From an uncultured Roseobacter sp. (GTDB lineage Bacteria; Pseudomonadota; Alphaproteobacteria; Rhodobacterales; Rhodobacteraceae): a stretch of DNA of 64,000 nucleotides. Both the position numbers and the translations under genes were made by a program. Of this stretch, positions 27,809 to 37,051 are shown one piece after another. The stretch covers positions 1 through 64,000 of the forward strand of contig CAJXIL010000001.1 of assembly GCA_913054455.1 (NCBI GenBank). Reading direction: 5' to 3'. The notes beneath the pieces are model-generated. The model was given only the letters and a program-made list of their open reading frames with translations. It had not been told where the DNA came from and did no database searches. Position 1 is the first letter of the stretch. Each line of letters begins with the position of its first letter.

Positions 27809-27954
27809 GCAGAGTATGCTCTTAAAAGAATAGGGGCTTTGCCAGCGCTCCGGCTTTGCGGTCCATATCCATGTGTCACAGCGAGAAGAGAATTTCCTTC
27901 CAGTGCTATGCTATCGATATGTAGGGTTGGCGACTTTGCCGCCCCACTTCGCTT

Positions 27955-29214
27955 TTAGAGGCGCAGATCGGAGGCGTCCTGTGGCAGGATGTACTTCAGG
28001 TCGTAGAGCACCGCATCCTCGCCGCCGAAAGCGCGGAAATCACTTTCCTGCATCTGGATGAAGGCGCTATGGGCAACTGCGAGGATGATACCATCATAGG
28101 CCTGCTGCTCGGGCTGGGCGACGAGTTCCACACCCAAGCTTGCCTTTGCGGCGGCAGGATCGGCGTGGGGGTCGTGCACATCGACGCTTAACCCGTAGTC
28201 TTCCAGCCCTCGCAGCACATCAATGACACGGGTGTTCCGCAGGTCTGGGCAGTTTTCCTTGAAGGTTAATCCCATGATCAGCACGCGGTGCATGGGCTTG
28301 CCGCGTTTGACCAGGGCCTTGATCATCTGCTGGGCAACGTATGTCCCCATACCGTCGTTCAAACGGCGGCCTGCCAACAGTATATCCGGATGATAGCCCA
28401 GGCTTTCGGCCTTGTGAGTCAGGTAATAGGGGTCCACTCCGATACAGTGCCCGCCAACAAGGCCTGGACGGAAGGGGAGAAAATTCCACTTGCTGCCAGC
28501 GGCCTTTAGCACAGCCTCTGTGTCTATGCCCATACGGTTGAAAATCATCGCAAGCTCGTTCACCAAGGCGATATTGATATCGCGCTGGCTGTTTTCGATC
28601 ACTTTTGCAGCCTCGGCCACGCGGATGCTGGGTGCCAGATGGGTGCCAGCGGTTACGACCTCTTTGTAGAGCGCATCCACCTGCGCCGCCACTGCGGGGG
28701 TGGAGCCAGAGGTCACCTTGGTGATATCGGGTAAGCGGCGATTTTTGTCACCAGGATTGATCCGCTCGGGCGAATAGCCGACGTGGAAATCCTGATTGAA
28801 CCGCAGGCCGGATTCCGCTTCTAGGACCGGCACGCAGTCTTCTTCTGTGGCGCCGGGGTAGACGGTGCTTTCGTAGATCACCAGATCGCCAGGTTTCAGA
28901 ACGGCGCCAACGGTTTTGGAGGCCGCCAACAAAGGGCGCAGGTCGGGGCGATGGCTGGCATCTACCGGGGTGGGCACGGTGACGATATAGATCCTGGCAT
29001 CAGAGATTTCATCAGGATTTGAAGTCAGCGCCAGATGGCTTGCCTCGCTCAGCTCTTGTGGCGAGATTTCGCGGGTTTGGTCCGCGCCTGCGCGCAGTTC
29101 TGCGATGCGCGCGCCATCTATGTCAAACCCTAGGGTGGCACGATGCCGTCCAAAGGCCACCGCGAGGGGCAGACCCACATAGCCAAGGCCAATGATGCAA
29201 ATCTGATCTGGCAT
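27955..29214 (-). CDS. UDP-N-acetyl-hexosamine 6-dehydrogenase-like protein (TviB/WbpA type)
   Basis: This is a 419-residue nucleotide-sugar dehydrogenase that oxidises the C6 hydroxyl of a UDP-sugar in two NAD-dependent steps. It opens with the NAD-binding motif CIIGLGYVGLPLA. The catalytic cysteine is C257 in VGGHCIGVDPYYL and the conserved lysine motif is AAKVIENSQRDINIALVNE. LTFKENCPDLRNT marks the third domain. The version resembles TviB, making UDP-GalNAcA or UDP-GlcNAcA, more than plain UDP-glucose dehydrogenase. I chose ATG 29214 for its AGGAG site, not the frame start at 29313. No glycosyltransferase is next to it. Confidence 0.9.
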   Translation of the reverse strand: MPDQICIIGLGYVGLPLAVAFGRHRATLGFDIDGARIAELRAGADQTREISPQELSEASHLALTSNPDEISDARIYIVTVPTPVDASHRPDLRPLLAASKTVGAVLKPGDLVIYESTVYPGATEEDCVPVLEAESGLRFNQDFHVGYSPERINPGDKNRRLPDITKVTSGSTPAVAAQVDALYKEVVTAGTHLAPSIRVAEAAKVIENSQRDINIALVNELAMIFNRMGIDTEAVLKAAGSKWNFLPFRPGLVGGHCIGVDPYYLTHKAESLGYHPDILLAGRRLNDGMGTYVAQQMIKALVKRGKPMHRVLIMGLTFKENCPDLRNTRVIDVLRGLEDYGLSVDVHDPHADPAAAKASLGVELVAQPEQQAYDGIILAVAHSAFIQMQESDFRAFGGEDAVLYDLKYILPQDASDLRL

Positions 29215-29457
29215 GCTCTGCTCCTGCAGGTTTGGGATGCCCGGATGGCGCCCTTTTGCAGATGCCCATATAGACCCTTGCCGGGTGGGCCACCAGCCCC
29301 ACCAGATTGGCATTCGGCCCGCCGGCTAGCAGATTGCCCACCTAATTGACGCGATAAAGGGAAGAACAAACATTGAAGCCCGAAAAGAATGTGTAGCTTG
29401 GCTATCGTCAAACCTATGCTGTTTAAGTATTTTATCCCTGCGCGAGGAGGCTAGGAA

Positions 29458-31119
29458 ATGTTCAGAATCGGCACACTCGTCCCGCGGTTTTCTCTACCAT
29501 GTCTGTTGCTGGGCGTGCTTTTGTTTGCCGCCTCCTTGACACCGTCTCTGATCCCCCGTGGCCCGGCTGTGCAGGGTATTCTTGGCGGGGTCCTAATTTC
29601 ACTTGGATACCTTTTTGGTCGAGCGGCTGATTTGATATGGCGCGCCGCCGATATGCCACGCCTGCAAGGAAAACTGGCCGCTTCTTTGAACCTCGCCCTC
29701 CTTGGCATCACTGTATCGGTGACCGTCTTGACTATTTGGTTCCACTTGGACTGGCAGAATGAACTGCGGCAGAAAATGGGACTGGAACCTGCAGAAGCGC
29801 AATACCTCACGACCATTCTTGTCTCAGCGCTCATCACATTTGCCATTGCATTCGTCATGGGCATTTTGATTTCGGGGGTATTTAGATGGGTCAGAGCAGC
29901 CTTTTATCGGATTATGCCTGTTCGGCGCGCAAATATTCTTGGGGTTATCACTGTCATTCTCCTCCTATTTGTTGTTACGCGTGACGGTCTTTTCGATCGC
30001 GCTGTTACGGGGCTGGATGAAAGCTATGAAGCCGCGCAAAAGTTATTCGAAAATGCTCCGCCTAGGCCAACAGCAGAGCACAAGGCAGGATCTGCCGCGT
30101 CCTTGATCGACTGGGCGGCGATGGGACAGCCCGGTCGTGATTTTGTGATGACTGGCCCTGATGCGAAAGCGATCTCTGCGTTTTCCGGTAAGCCAGCGCT
30201 TGAACCAATCCGTGTCTACGTCGGACGTGCGAATGGTGACACGGCTAAAGAACGGGCGCAGCTGGCTCTTGCCGAACTCAAACGGCTCAAAGCCTTTAAT
30301 CGAAAGGTACTGATTGTTGCCAGCCCCACGGGAACCGGCTGGATGGATCCTGGCTCCCACGACCCGGTTGAGTACATGCACAACGGAGATATCGCGACGG
30401 TGAGTGCGCAGTATTCCTATCTTCAATCGCCTCTGGCGCTGGTTTTGGAAACCAAGACCGGCTTGGATCAGGCCACCGCCCTTCTCGAAACCGTGCATGA
30501 GTACTGGAAAACACTGCCGCAGGACAGCAGACCCCGCCTTTACGCGCATGGATTGAGCCTTGGCGCCTGGTCCTCCATGTATGCTACCAACCTTTTCAGG
30601 CTCGTCGGAGACCCGATTGATGGTGCTTTTTGGGTCGGTCCGCCGTTTCCCTCCCGTTTCTGGCAATATGTTCAGCACTCACGTCGGCCAGGCAGCTCTT
30701 GGTGGTTGCCGACAATCGGCGATGGCTCATTGGTCCGATACGCTTCTCATATCTCGGATGCATCACAAGCCAAATCGGAGTGGGGCAGTATGCGCATTGT
30801 TTTTCTGCAATACTCGAGCGATCCCATTGTTTTCTATGATCCCTATTCTCTGTGGCGGGCGCCGCCCTGGATGAATGACCCACCCGCTCATGATGTTTCT
30901 ACGCGCCTTAAGTTCATCCCGATTGTGACCCAGTTTCAGCTCGCGTTCGATTTGGCTTTGGCTTTTGATGCCCCTGCGGGCCACGGTCACGCCTACTACG
31001 CCCAAGACTATATCGCCCCATGGGCAGAGGTGACCGCCCCTGAGGACTGGACGCAAGAGGACACCAGGCGGTTGAAAGAGAGATGCAACTTGGGTGTGCA
31101 GCAGGGGTGTAGAAACTGA
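29458..31119 (+). CDS. Membrane-bound alpha/beta hydrolase (Abhydrolase_9-like)
   Basis: This is a 553-residue protein with four hydrophobic segments in its first 190 residues, then a large soluble domain. The soluble part carries a serine-hydrolase nucleophile elbow in AHGLSLGAWSS and a histidine-rich end (PAGHGHAYYAQDY). This arrangement matches the Pfam pair Abhydrolase_9_N/Abhydrolase_9, which is known but not biochemically defined. A strong ribosome binding site (GAGGAGG) precedes ATG 29458. A lipid or ester substrate at the inner membrane is plausible. Its neighbours give no pathway clue. Confidence 0.82.
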   Translation: MFRIGTLVPRFSLPCLLLGVLLFAASLTPSLIPRGPAVQGILGGVLISLGYLFGRAADLIWRAADMPRLQGKLAASLNLALLGITVSVTVLTIWFHLDWQNELRQKMGLEPAEAQYLTTILVSALITFAIAFVMGILISGVFRWVRAAFYRIMPVRRANILGVITVILLLFVVTRDGLFDRAVTGLDESYEAAQKLFENAPPRPTAEHKAGSAASLIDWAAMGQPGRDFVMTGPDAKAISAFSGKPALEPIRVYVGRANGDTAKERAQLALAELKRLKAFNRKVLIVASPTGTGWMDPGSHDPVEYMHNGDIATVSAQYSYLQSPLALVLETKTGLDQATALLETVHEYWKTLPQDSRPRLYAHGLSLGAWSSMYATNLFRLVGDPIDGAFWVGPPFPSRFWQYVQHSRRPGSSWWLPTIGDGSLVRYASHISDASQAKSEWGSMRIVFLQYSSDPIVFYDPYSLWRAPPWMNDPPAHDVSTRLKFIPIVTQFQLAFDLALAFDAPAGHGHAYYAQDYIAPWAEVTAPEDWTQEDTRRLKERCNLGVQQGCRN

Positions 31120-31350
31120 CACTCCACTTGCTGAGCCGCTCAGTACCCCTTGCAAGGTGGCTCGTGAAAACGGCGCAAAACTGACAAATAAGGCTCTCTT
31201 GGCGTGGCAGAATGAGTCTCAGCTGGACCTGCCTCATACATCGACGGCAGGTCTGCGGACAAATCACCATTTCGCTGCGGCTGCGCCAATGTCGGCTTTT
31301 GGTCTGGCTAAGTTAGTGACACAACGCAGTTTGCAACCTACGGTACCCAG

Positions 31351-31812
31351 ATGAACGCAACAGACAATCAAATGCATAAGGTCATATTTGATCTCGGCTC
31401 TGACATTTGGCATGGTCATTCAACTGAAAGTGTGTGGGCAACCAACCTTGGTTCGGGTGTCTATCGGCTTGAGAATTCGCCGTTCTTTGCAAAGGGCATC
31501 AGCTTCCGGGACGCTGTCATGACAAGCCAGGTCGAAGGCCAGATAAAAGTTGTCGGCCTCGGTCCAAAATCTGGGCATTCTACATACCGAATTCTTGTTT
31601 TGCAGGACAAGCATGATCCTGGGTTGTTTGCCGAATCGTGGAAACCGCTCGAGCATCTTGGATGCTCATACGAACATGGAAACTTTGGGTATCAACTGTA
31701 TGCGATAGACGTTCCCGCGAGTGTAGATATCGAAACTGCGTATGCTTTTTTGGAACGCGGAGAACAAAAGGGGGCGTGGGATTTCGAGGAAGGCCACTGC
31801 GGTCATTTTTGA
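31351..31812 (+). CDS. DUF4265-like hypothetical protein
   Basis: This is a 153-residue soluble protein. The arrangement VWATNLGSGVYRLENSPFFAKGISFRDAV, an inner GHSTYRILV strand, and a C-terminal region with YAIDVPASVDIETAYAFLERGE resembles the DUF4265 family (split here into parts of under 20 residues: GSGVYRLENSPFFAKGISF is the core). Members have no established function and often sit in horizontally moved regions. Base composition from about 31120 to 31990 is lower in GC than the flanks, which fits a recent arrival. It has no operon partner. Confidence 0.6.
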   Translation: MNATDNQMHKVIFDLGSDIWHGHSTESVWATNLGSGVYRLENSPFFAKGISFRDAVMTSQVEGQIKVVGLGPKSGHSTYRILVLQDKHDPGLFAESWKPLEHLGCSYEHGNFGYQLYAIDVPASVDIETAYAFLERGEQKGAWDFEEGHCGHF

Positions 31813-31993
31813 AAACACCTTGCATTGATTATTTTTATGACTTCGCATTGAAGCAGCCATTCGTGCGTCCCGCTGCATCAGTCACTCTGGGCTCACCGCC
31901 GCCGTTCGCCGCGCCAAATCGACACAGAGATCGGAGATCAAGGCGGCTGAGCGGGACCTTACTGCCACAAATAAATATGGTCTCATTGCCTGC

Positions 31994-32728
31994 TTAGTCG
32001 ATATTGTAGCTTGGCAATTGGGCTAGCGCGTTGCGCAAGGCATCCCCCCAGCTTGAAGAAACCGCTTGGTAATAGGCATCGTCCACTTCGATCCGTGGTC
32101 TCGCGGTGGCTACAAAGCTGTCTTGAAAATAGACATGAAGATCAAGGGGGAGCCCAACTGACAAATTCGCCTTAATCGTTGAATCAAATGAGACGATCAG
32201 CAGTTTGACGGCGTCCTCAAATGACATGTCAGGGTCGTAGGCCCGTACAAGGATCGGCTTGCCATATTTGGCTTCGCCAATCTGGAAGAACGGGTTGTCC
32301 TCCGTGATTTCAATGAAATTGCCTTCGGGGTAGATCAAAAACATCGTCGGTGCCCCGCCTTTGATCTGGCCTCCTACAATCACCGAGGCTTTGAATTTCG
32401 ACGATGCTTGCTGTCCTTCAGTATGGCTATCGGAAATCACTTCTCTCAATGTCGAGCCTACAAGCCGGGCGATCTGAAACATTGTTGGCAGTTCCAATAT
32501 GGAGGGGCTGCGTTCCGTTGTGATCTTTGACCGTTCCTCTAGGAGACTAACCAGGGATTGGGTTGTTGCAAGATTGCCCGATGTCATCAGCGTGATGACC
32601 CGTTCGCCCGGAACATCCCAAGTGAACATTTTTCGCGTGACCGAGAAATTATCTACGCCTGCGTTGGTGCGGGTATCGGACATGAAAACCAAGCCCTTGT
32701 TCAATCGTAGTCCGACGCAATAGGTCAT
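31994..32728 (-). CDS. Anbu, proteasome-related N-terminal nucleophile peptidase
   Basis: Anbu is a bacterial relative of the 20S proteasome beta subunit and HslV. The 244-residue length is typical. The chain begins MTYCVGLRLNKGLVFMSDTR; removal of Met would expose Thr2 as the N-terminal nucleophile. The early beta hairpin, the SDTRTNAGVDNF motif and the family's LVLVRA-like strands (here GKPILVRAYDPDMSFEDAV) are in place. It is the last gene of a leftward five-gene operon in the usual Anbu company. It is likely a cytoplasmic peptidase whose substrate is tied to the amide-forming neighbours. Confidence 0.88.
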   Translation of the reverse strand: MTYCVGLRLNKGLVFMSDTRTNAGVDNFSVTRKMFTWDVPGERVITLMTSGNLATTQSLVSLLEERSKITTERSPSILELPTMFQIARLVGSTLREVISDSHTEGQQASSKFKASVIVGGQIKGGAPTMFLIYPEGNFIEITEDNPFFQIGEAKYGKPILVRAYDPDMSFEDAVKLLIVSFDSTIKANLSVGLPLDLHVYFQDSFVATARPRIEVDDAYYQAVSSSWGDALRNALAQLPSYNID

Positions 32729-32775
32729 TGTTATGGTCCAGTACGGGGTAGAAAGTTCGAAACAGTCTCCCGTAT

Positions 32776-33573
32776 CTATTGCTGAATTTGCAGCGATACA
32801 ATCATCGTCTCGTCCAAAGCGCCCCTGCGAATGCCCGTGATGGGTGCCGCATCTCGTGAATCGAGGCCAGTTGCGATCCTGACGTAACGCTCGTCCGGTG
32901 AAATGCCATTCGAGACGTCAAAGCCGACCCACCCCAGCCCCTCAAGATGGGCCTCGGCCCAGGCGTGGCTGGCATCTTGATCGATCCGGTCGTCCATCAT
33001 GAGATATCCACTAACGTAGCGTGCTGGAATGCCTGCCACCCGCGTCGCAGCAACGAAGATTTGCGCATGGTCCTGGCAAACGCCACCACCAGCCTTCAGC
33101 GCCTCTTCGGCGCTGGTCCCTGCGAAGGTATTCGCTTCGCCATAGGGTGCCGCTGCGAGTATTTCTTTTGACAATGCGTGGAGATTGCTCAGCGTATCGC
33201 CTTTGGCACGGATTTGTTTAGCGAGCTTGCGAATTCCACGGCCAGGTGTTGTGCGGGGCGTGGATTGGCAAAAATGCCAAAGCGGTGCCTTGCCGTAGAT
33301 TTTGCCAAAGATACCATCAGATGAATGGGTTTCGACCACGCCTGAGACCTGAACTGAGACTTCGGTCGTGCCGGCATCGGCCTGAACCAATAGCGTTTGG
33401 TTTTGATATTGATCTTGAAACTCAAGCTCCTGCACCCCGCCGGAAATCGAGATATTCCAGTCCAGAACCGTTTGGTGCTTTGTGGAGGTCGGGGTCAGGC
33501 GCACCTGTTGCAAGCCGTAAGAGACCGGTGCATCATAGGTGTATTGGGTCGTATGAGAGATTTCCAGTTTCAT
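32776..33573 (-). CDS. Transglutaminase-like protein of the Anbu operon (first)
   Basis: This is a 265-residue protein. The N-terminal beta domain (MKLEISHTTQYTYDAPVSYG) is the usual opening of bacterial transglutaminase-like proteins, and a papain-fold catalytic domain follows. The triad reads C166 (GGGVCQDHAQ), H203 (DASHAWAEAHL) and D219 (VGFDVSNG). Such domains form or break isopeptide bonds, and this type regularly co-occurs with Anbu and alpha-E. It begins 12 bases before the alpha-E stop region and lies 47 bases upstream of anbu. No signal peptide is seen, so it is probably cytoplasmic. Confidence 0.9.
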   Translation of the reverse strand: MKLEISHTTQYTYDAPVSYGLQQVRLTPTSTKHQTVLDWNISISGGVQELEFQDQYQNQTLLVQADAGTTEVSVQVSGVVETHSSDGIFGKIYGKAPLWHFCQSTPRTTPGRGIRKLAKQIRAKGDTLSNLHALSKEILAAAPYGEANTFAGTSAEEALKAGGGVCQDHAQIFVAATRVAGIPARYVSGYLMMDDRIDQDASHAWAEAHLEGLGWVGFDVSNGISPDERYVRIATGLDSRDAAPITGIRRGALDETMIVSLQIQQ

Positions 33574-33585
33574 AGTTTCAAATGC

Positions 33586-34527
33586 CTATCCGATGAACCG
33601 ATAGTCTTTTTCGATTTGCTGTCCGATCGCGTTGATGTCGTCGATAAAGGCTGTGATGAATTGATGCAGTCCCTCGTCAAAAACTGTTGCAATCGTGTGC
33701 CCGCGTAGCCTGTCACGCTGCGCGCTAATCATGTCGTGACAGGTCAAACGGGTGCCATAATCCTTGGCGAGAAAACCGAGACTCTCTTCTAGAATTCGGC
33801 TGCAAAAGGACAGAGAGCGTGGAAAGCGTGGGTCAAGAATGAGGAAGTCAGCGACGCTGGCGGGCGTCATGTTTTCATCGTTGAGCCAGCGAAACGACCG
33901 GTGCGCAGAAACCGAGCGCAAAATGGTTTCCCATTGCACGTTATCCAAAGCAGACCCGACAAAACTGGCGGAAGGTAATAGCGTGTAATACTTCACATCA
34001 ATGATCCGCGCTGTATTGTCTGCTCTTTCCAATGCGATGCCCATTTGGGTGAAATCAAAAATATCATTGCGCAGCATTGTGCCGTGCAGAGCCCCGCGGA
34101 CCAATGCGCTATGGCGGCGAATCTCTCCGAGCACGGCTGGTAGGTCCGTTTCCTTGACAGGTGACTTGAGTGTCTGTTTCAAGCCCATCCAGCCCTCATT
34201 GACAGCCTCCCACACCTCTGTGGTCAAGGCGGTTCGAACCATACGGGCGTTGGTCCGTGCTTTTTCGACAGCTGAGAGAACACTTGACAGATTGGCGGGG
34301 TCACGCAGCAGGAAATCCACCACATAGGCGGCTTCGTAGGTGTCGTATTTTGCGTCATAATTGCTGCGGGCACCCGCTGTGGTCACAACAGATTTCCATT
34401 CGGAAGCAGGATCATTGGACCGTGTCAGAGCAATCCTGAAACCGGCTTCGACAAGGCGCGCAGTATTTTCGCAGCGTTCCAATAAGCGAAACATCCAATA
34501 GAGGCCACCCGCGGTTTTTCCAAGCAT
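33586..34527 (-). CDS. Alpha-E domain protein (DUF403)
   Basis: This is a 313-residue, almost entirely helical protein of the alpha-E family, recognisable from its opening MLGKTAGGLYWMFRLLERC and from NTARIIDVKYYTLLP and RSVSAHRSFRWL. Its biochemical role is not established. Comparative genomics links it to circularly permuted ATP-grasp ligases, transglutaminases and Anbu. Here it lies 4 bases after the ATP-grasp stop and 12 bases before the first transglutaminase-like gene, fully inside that arrangement. Confidence 0.9.
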   Translation of the reverse strand: MLGKTAGGLYWMFRLLERCENTARLVEAGFRIALTRSNDPASEWKSVVTTAGARSNYDAKYDTYEAAYVVDFLLRDPANLSSVLSAVEKARTNARMVRTALTTEVWEAVNEGWMGLKQTLKSPVKETDLPAVLGEIRRHSALVRGALHGTMLRNDIFDFTQMGIALERADNTARIIDVKYYTLLPSASFVGSALDNVQWETILRSVSAHRSFRWLNDENMTPASVADFLILDPRFPRSLSFCSRILEESLGFLAKDYGTRLTCHDMISAQRDRLRGHTIATVFDEGLHQFITAFIDDINAIGQQIEKDYRFIG

Positions 34528-34531
34528 TCTG

Positions 34532-35959
34532 CTAGTCCTCCAGAACCCAAGTGTCTTTGGTGCCGCCGCCCTGACTAGAGTTGACCACCAGAGAACCGGC
34601 CTTCAAAGCTACGCGGGTCAGCCCGCCAGGGGCTATGTCAATACCCTCAGGAGATACCAGGGCAAAGGGCCGTAGATCGACGTGACGCGGCGCAAGGCCT
34701 TTTTTGGCAAAGATGGGCACTGTCGACAAAGACAGGGTTGGCTGCGCGATATAGTTGCCTGGATTTCTGCGCAGTTTGGCGGCAAAGGAGGACAGCTCTT
34801 TCTTGCTGGCCGCTGGCCCCACAAGCATCCCGTAGCCGCCTGAACCGTGAACCTCTTTCACCACAAGCTCTGCCAGATGTTCCAGCACATAGGCCAGCGA
34901 GTCTGGTTCTGAACAGCGCCATGTCTCGACGTTCTTCAAGATTGCTTTCTCGCCAGTATAGAACTCGATGATATCAGGCATGTAGGAGTAGATCGCTTTG
35001 TCGTCAGCAATGCCTGTACCAGGTGCGTTGGCAATCGTGATGTTGCCGGCGCGGTAGACATCCATGATCCCCGGAACACCCAGCATGGAGTCTGGGTTGA
35101 AATTCAGCGGGTCAAGATATTCATCATCGACCCTGCGATACAGAACATCGATATTCTTGTAGCCCCTGGTTGTTCGCATTGCGATGTGGCCGTCCACGAC
35201 CATCAGATCATGACCTTCTACCAGCTCGACGCCCATCTGATCGGCGAGAAACGAATGCTCAAAATAGGCAGAGTTGTGAATTCCAGGCGTCAGAATGGCC
35301 ACAGTGGGTTTGCCAGCGCATCCTTGGGGCGCACATGCGGCAAGGGAGCGCCGCAGGTTCTTGGGATAGTCGCTGACCCGTTGAACTTTGATCTGGCTAA
35401 ACAGTTCGGGGAACATGTGCAGCATCGTTTCGCGATTTTCCAGCATATAGGACACACCCGACGGGGTACGGGCGTTGTCTTCTAGCACGTAAAAATCATC
35501 CTCACCCGTGCGCACCAGATCAGTGCCAACGATGTGGGTGTAGACTTTACCCGGTGGTGTGATGCCGATCATCTGCGGCAGGAACGCTTCATTGCGCGAA
35601 ATCAATTCAGTTGGCACGATCCCCGCCCGCAGGATTTCTTGTCGGTGATAAATGTCGTGCAGGAAAGCATTGATGGCAACCACACGCTGCTTGATCCCTT
35701 TGGACAATTTTGTCCACTCGCGGTTTGCGATGATCCTGGGGATCAGGTCAAACGGGATCAAACGTTCTTGGGCCTCGGCTTGCCCATAGACATTAAAGGT
35801 GATGCCGGTTCGTCTAAAAAACGCCTCGGCTTCCTTTGATTTCTTTGAAAGACGCGTGGGGTCTTCGTTTGCAAACCACTTTTGGTATTCGGCATACGGA
35901 GCGCGTACGCCATCTGAACCCAAAAGCATTTCATCAAAGTGGCGGCGTTCTAAATCCAT
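34532..35959 (-). CDS. Circularly permuted ATP-grasp protein (DUF404/DUF407)
   Basis: This is a 475-residue member of the circularly permuted ATP-grasp group, distant from glutathionylspermidine synthase C-terminal domains. Recognisable parts are FDLIPRIIANREW, FYVLEDNARTPSGVSYM, NIDVLYRRVDDEYLDPL, ANAPGTGIADDKAIYSYMP and KEVHGSGGYGMLVGP, several of them nucleotide- or metal-binding. Enzymes of this type join a carboxylate to an amine using ATP. The product and substrates of this family are not established. The start at 35959 lies 48 bases after the second transglutaminase gene. Confidence 0.92.
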   Translation of the reverse strand: MDLERRHFDEMLLGSDGVRAPYAEYQKWFANEDPTRLSKKSKEAEAFFRRTGITFNVYGQAEAQERLIPFDLIPRIIANREWTKLSKGIKQRVVAINAFLHDIYHRQEILRAGIVPTELISRNEAFLPQMIGITPPGKVYTHIVGTDLVRTGEDDFYVLEDNARTPSGVSYMLENRETMLHMFPELFSQIKVQRVSDYPKNLRRSLAACAPQGCAGKPTVAILTPGIHNSAYFEHSFLADQMGVELVEGHDLMVVDGHIAMRTTRGYKNIDVLYRRVDDEYLDPLNFNPDSMLGVPGIMDVYRAGNITIANAPGTGIADDKAIYSYMPDIIEFYTGEKAILKNVETWRCSEPDSLAYVLEHLAELVVKEVHGSGGYGMLVGPAASKKELSSFAAKLRRNPGNYIAQPTLSLSTVPIFAKKGLAPRHVDLRPFALVSPEGIDIAPGGLTRVALKAGSLVVNSSQGGGTKDTWVLED

Positions 35960-36007
35960 AAGAACACTTTAGGAGGTACTGATGCTTTAGCAATGCGTAT
36001 TGTTCGG

Positions 36008-36787
36008 TCAGATAATTCGCGACACATTAACTGCCTGTTTTTTGAGCGACATACTGCCGTAGGAGGTCATGAAAGAGACGTCTGCTGCGTCCCTGCCCAC
36101 ACCAATTCGGGCAATCTCGCTCGCTTTTGCCATGCCGGTCGGGTCGACCAAATGCCACTGGCCCTCTAGATAAACCTCTGCCACGGCGTGAAAATCCTGG
36201 GGGGTGACATCTGGCGCATAGGCGCTCACAAATCGGGCGGGAATGCCCACTGCACGTGCCATTGCGATCAAGACATGCGCATAGTCACGACAAACGCCTG
36301 CACGCGCCCCAAAACTGTCCGTTGCGGTTGTCATACCGTTGCTCACAAGGTTGTCGTAGGTGAATTCGTTCCTGATCCATTTGGACATCACTGCAATCAA
36401 CTGCCCACCAGAACGCGGCCCAAACAAAGCTGGGACAGAATTCAGGAAGTCTTCAGGGTGACAGTATCTTGAGGGCATCAGAAATTTAGTGACCTCACTG
36501 GGGATCTGGTTGAGCGGTGTGGTTTGCAGATCAGACAGTTCAACACTTTGCCGATCTACCACGACCTTGGTTTGATACAGGCACTCAAACGCGTCGGCCA
36601 CGCGCAGCCAGCGCCTGATCCCAACCTGCTCTTCACCTCGCACAATATTGGTTTCAATATCGGATGAAATGCGAAACTGCATCTCCTCGAGCCGTTGCTC
36701 GGGATCTTGTGCCACCTCAATCTGCAGCAAAAGATCGCAAGGCTGTGCGCATGTGTAGATGAGGTGGGCCTGAATCGATAGAAGCAA
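36008..36787 (-). CDS. Transglutaminase-like protein of the Anbu operon (second)
   Basis: This is a 259-residue transglutaminase-like protein and the first gene of the operon. The triad reads C166 (RAGVCRDYAHV), H200 (PQDFHAVAEVY) and D215 (HLVDPTG). It is clearly a different subtype from the copy at 32776: the N-terminal domain differs, and its catalytic Cys is followed by RDYA rather than QDHA. The start is TTG 36787 with GAGGA 7 bases upstream. Two transglutaminase-like proteins in one operon suggest two separate amide substrates or a make-and-break pair. Confidence 0.88.
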   Translation of the reverse strand: MLLSIQAHLIYTCAQPCDLLLQIEVAQDPEQRLEEMQFRISSDIETNIVRGEEQVGIRRWLRVADAFECLYQTKVVVDRQSVELSDLQTTPLNQIPSEVTKFLMPSRYCHPEDFLNSVPALFGPRSGGQLIAVMSKWIRNEFTYDNLVSNGMTTATDSFGARAGVCRDYAHVLIAMARAVGIPARFVSAYAPDVTPQDFHAVAEVYLEGQWHLVDPTGMAKASEIARIGVGRDAADVSFMTSYGSMSLKKQAVNVSRII

Positions 36788-37051
36788 GAGGTATCCTCAC
36801 GGGGCGAGCAGGGCGAAAACGTATGACGTTTATGCTCTCATCTTACGGCCAAAGTGTCGATGCATTTTCCGGCTAAGGCCCAATGGGCCGTTCGGATAAC
36901 CCAGCTGTCTGAGACGGGCAAATCTAGCTCAGTGTGGGCTGTGCTTTCCCTACTTTTCGGAAAGCTTAGGGAGCCAACCGCAACGGAGATTGGAATGCGA
37001 GGGTGCCTTTTGCATCAGCTGGGGCCATATAGTTACCAGAGGGCAGCTAAA

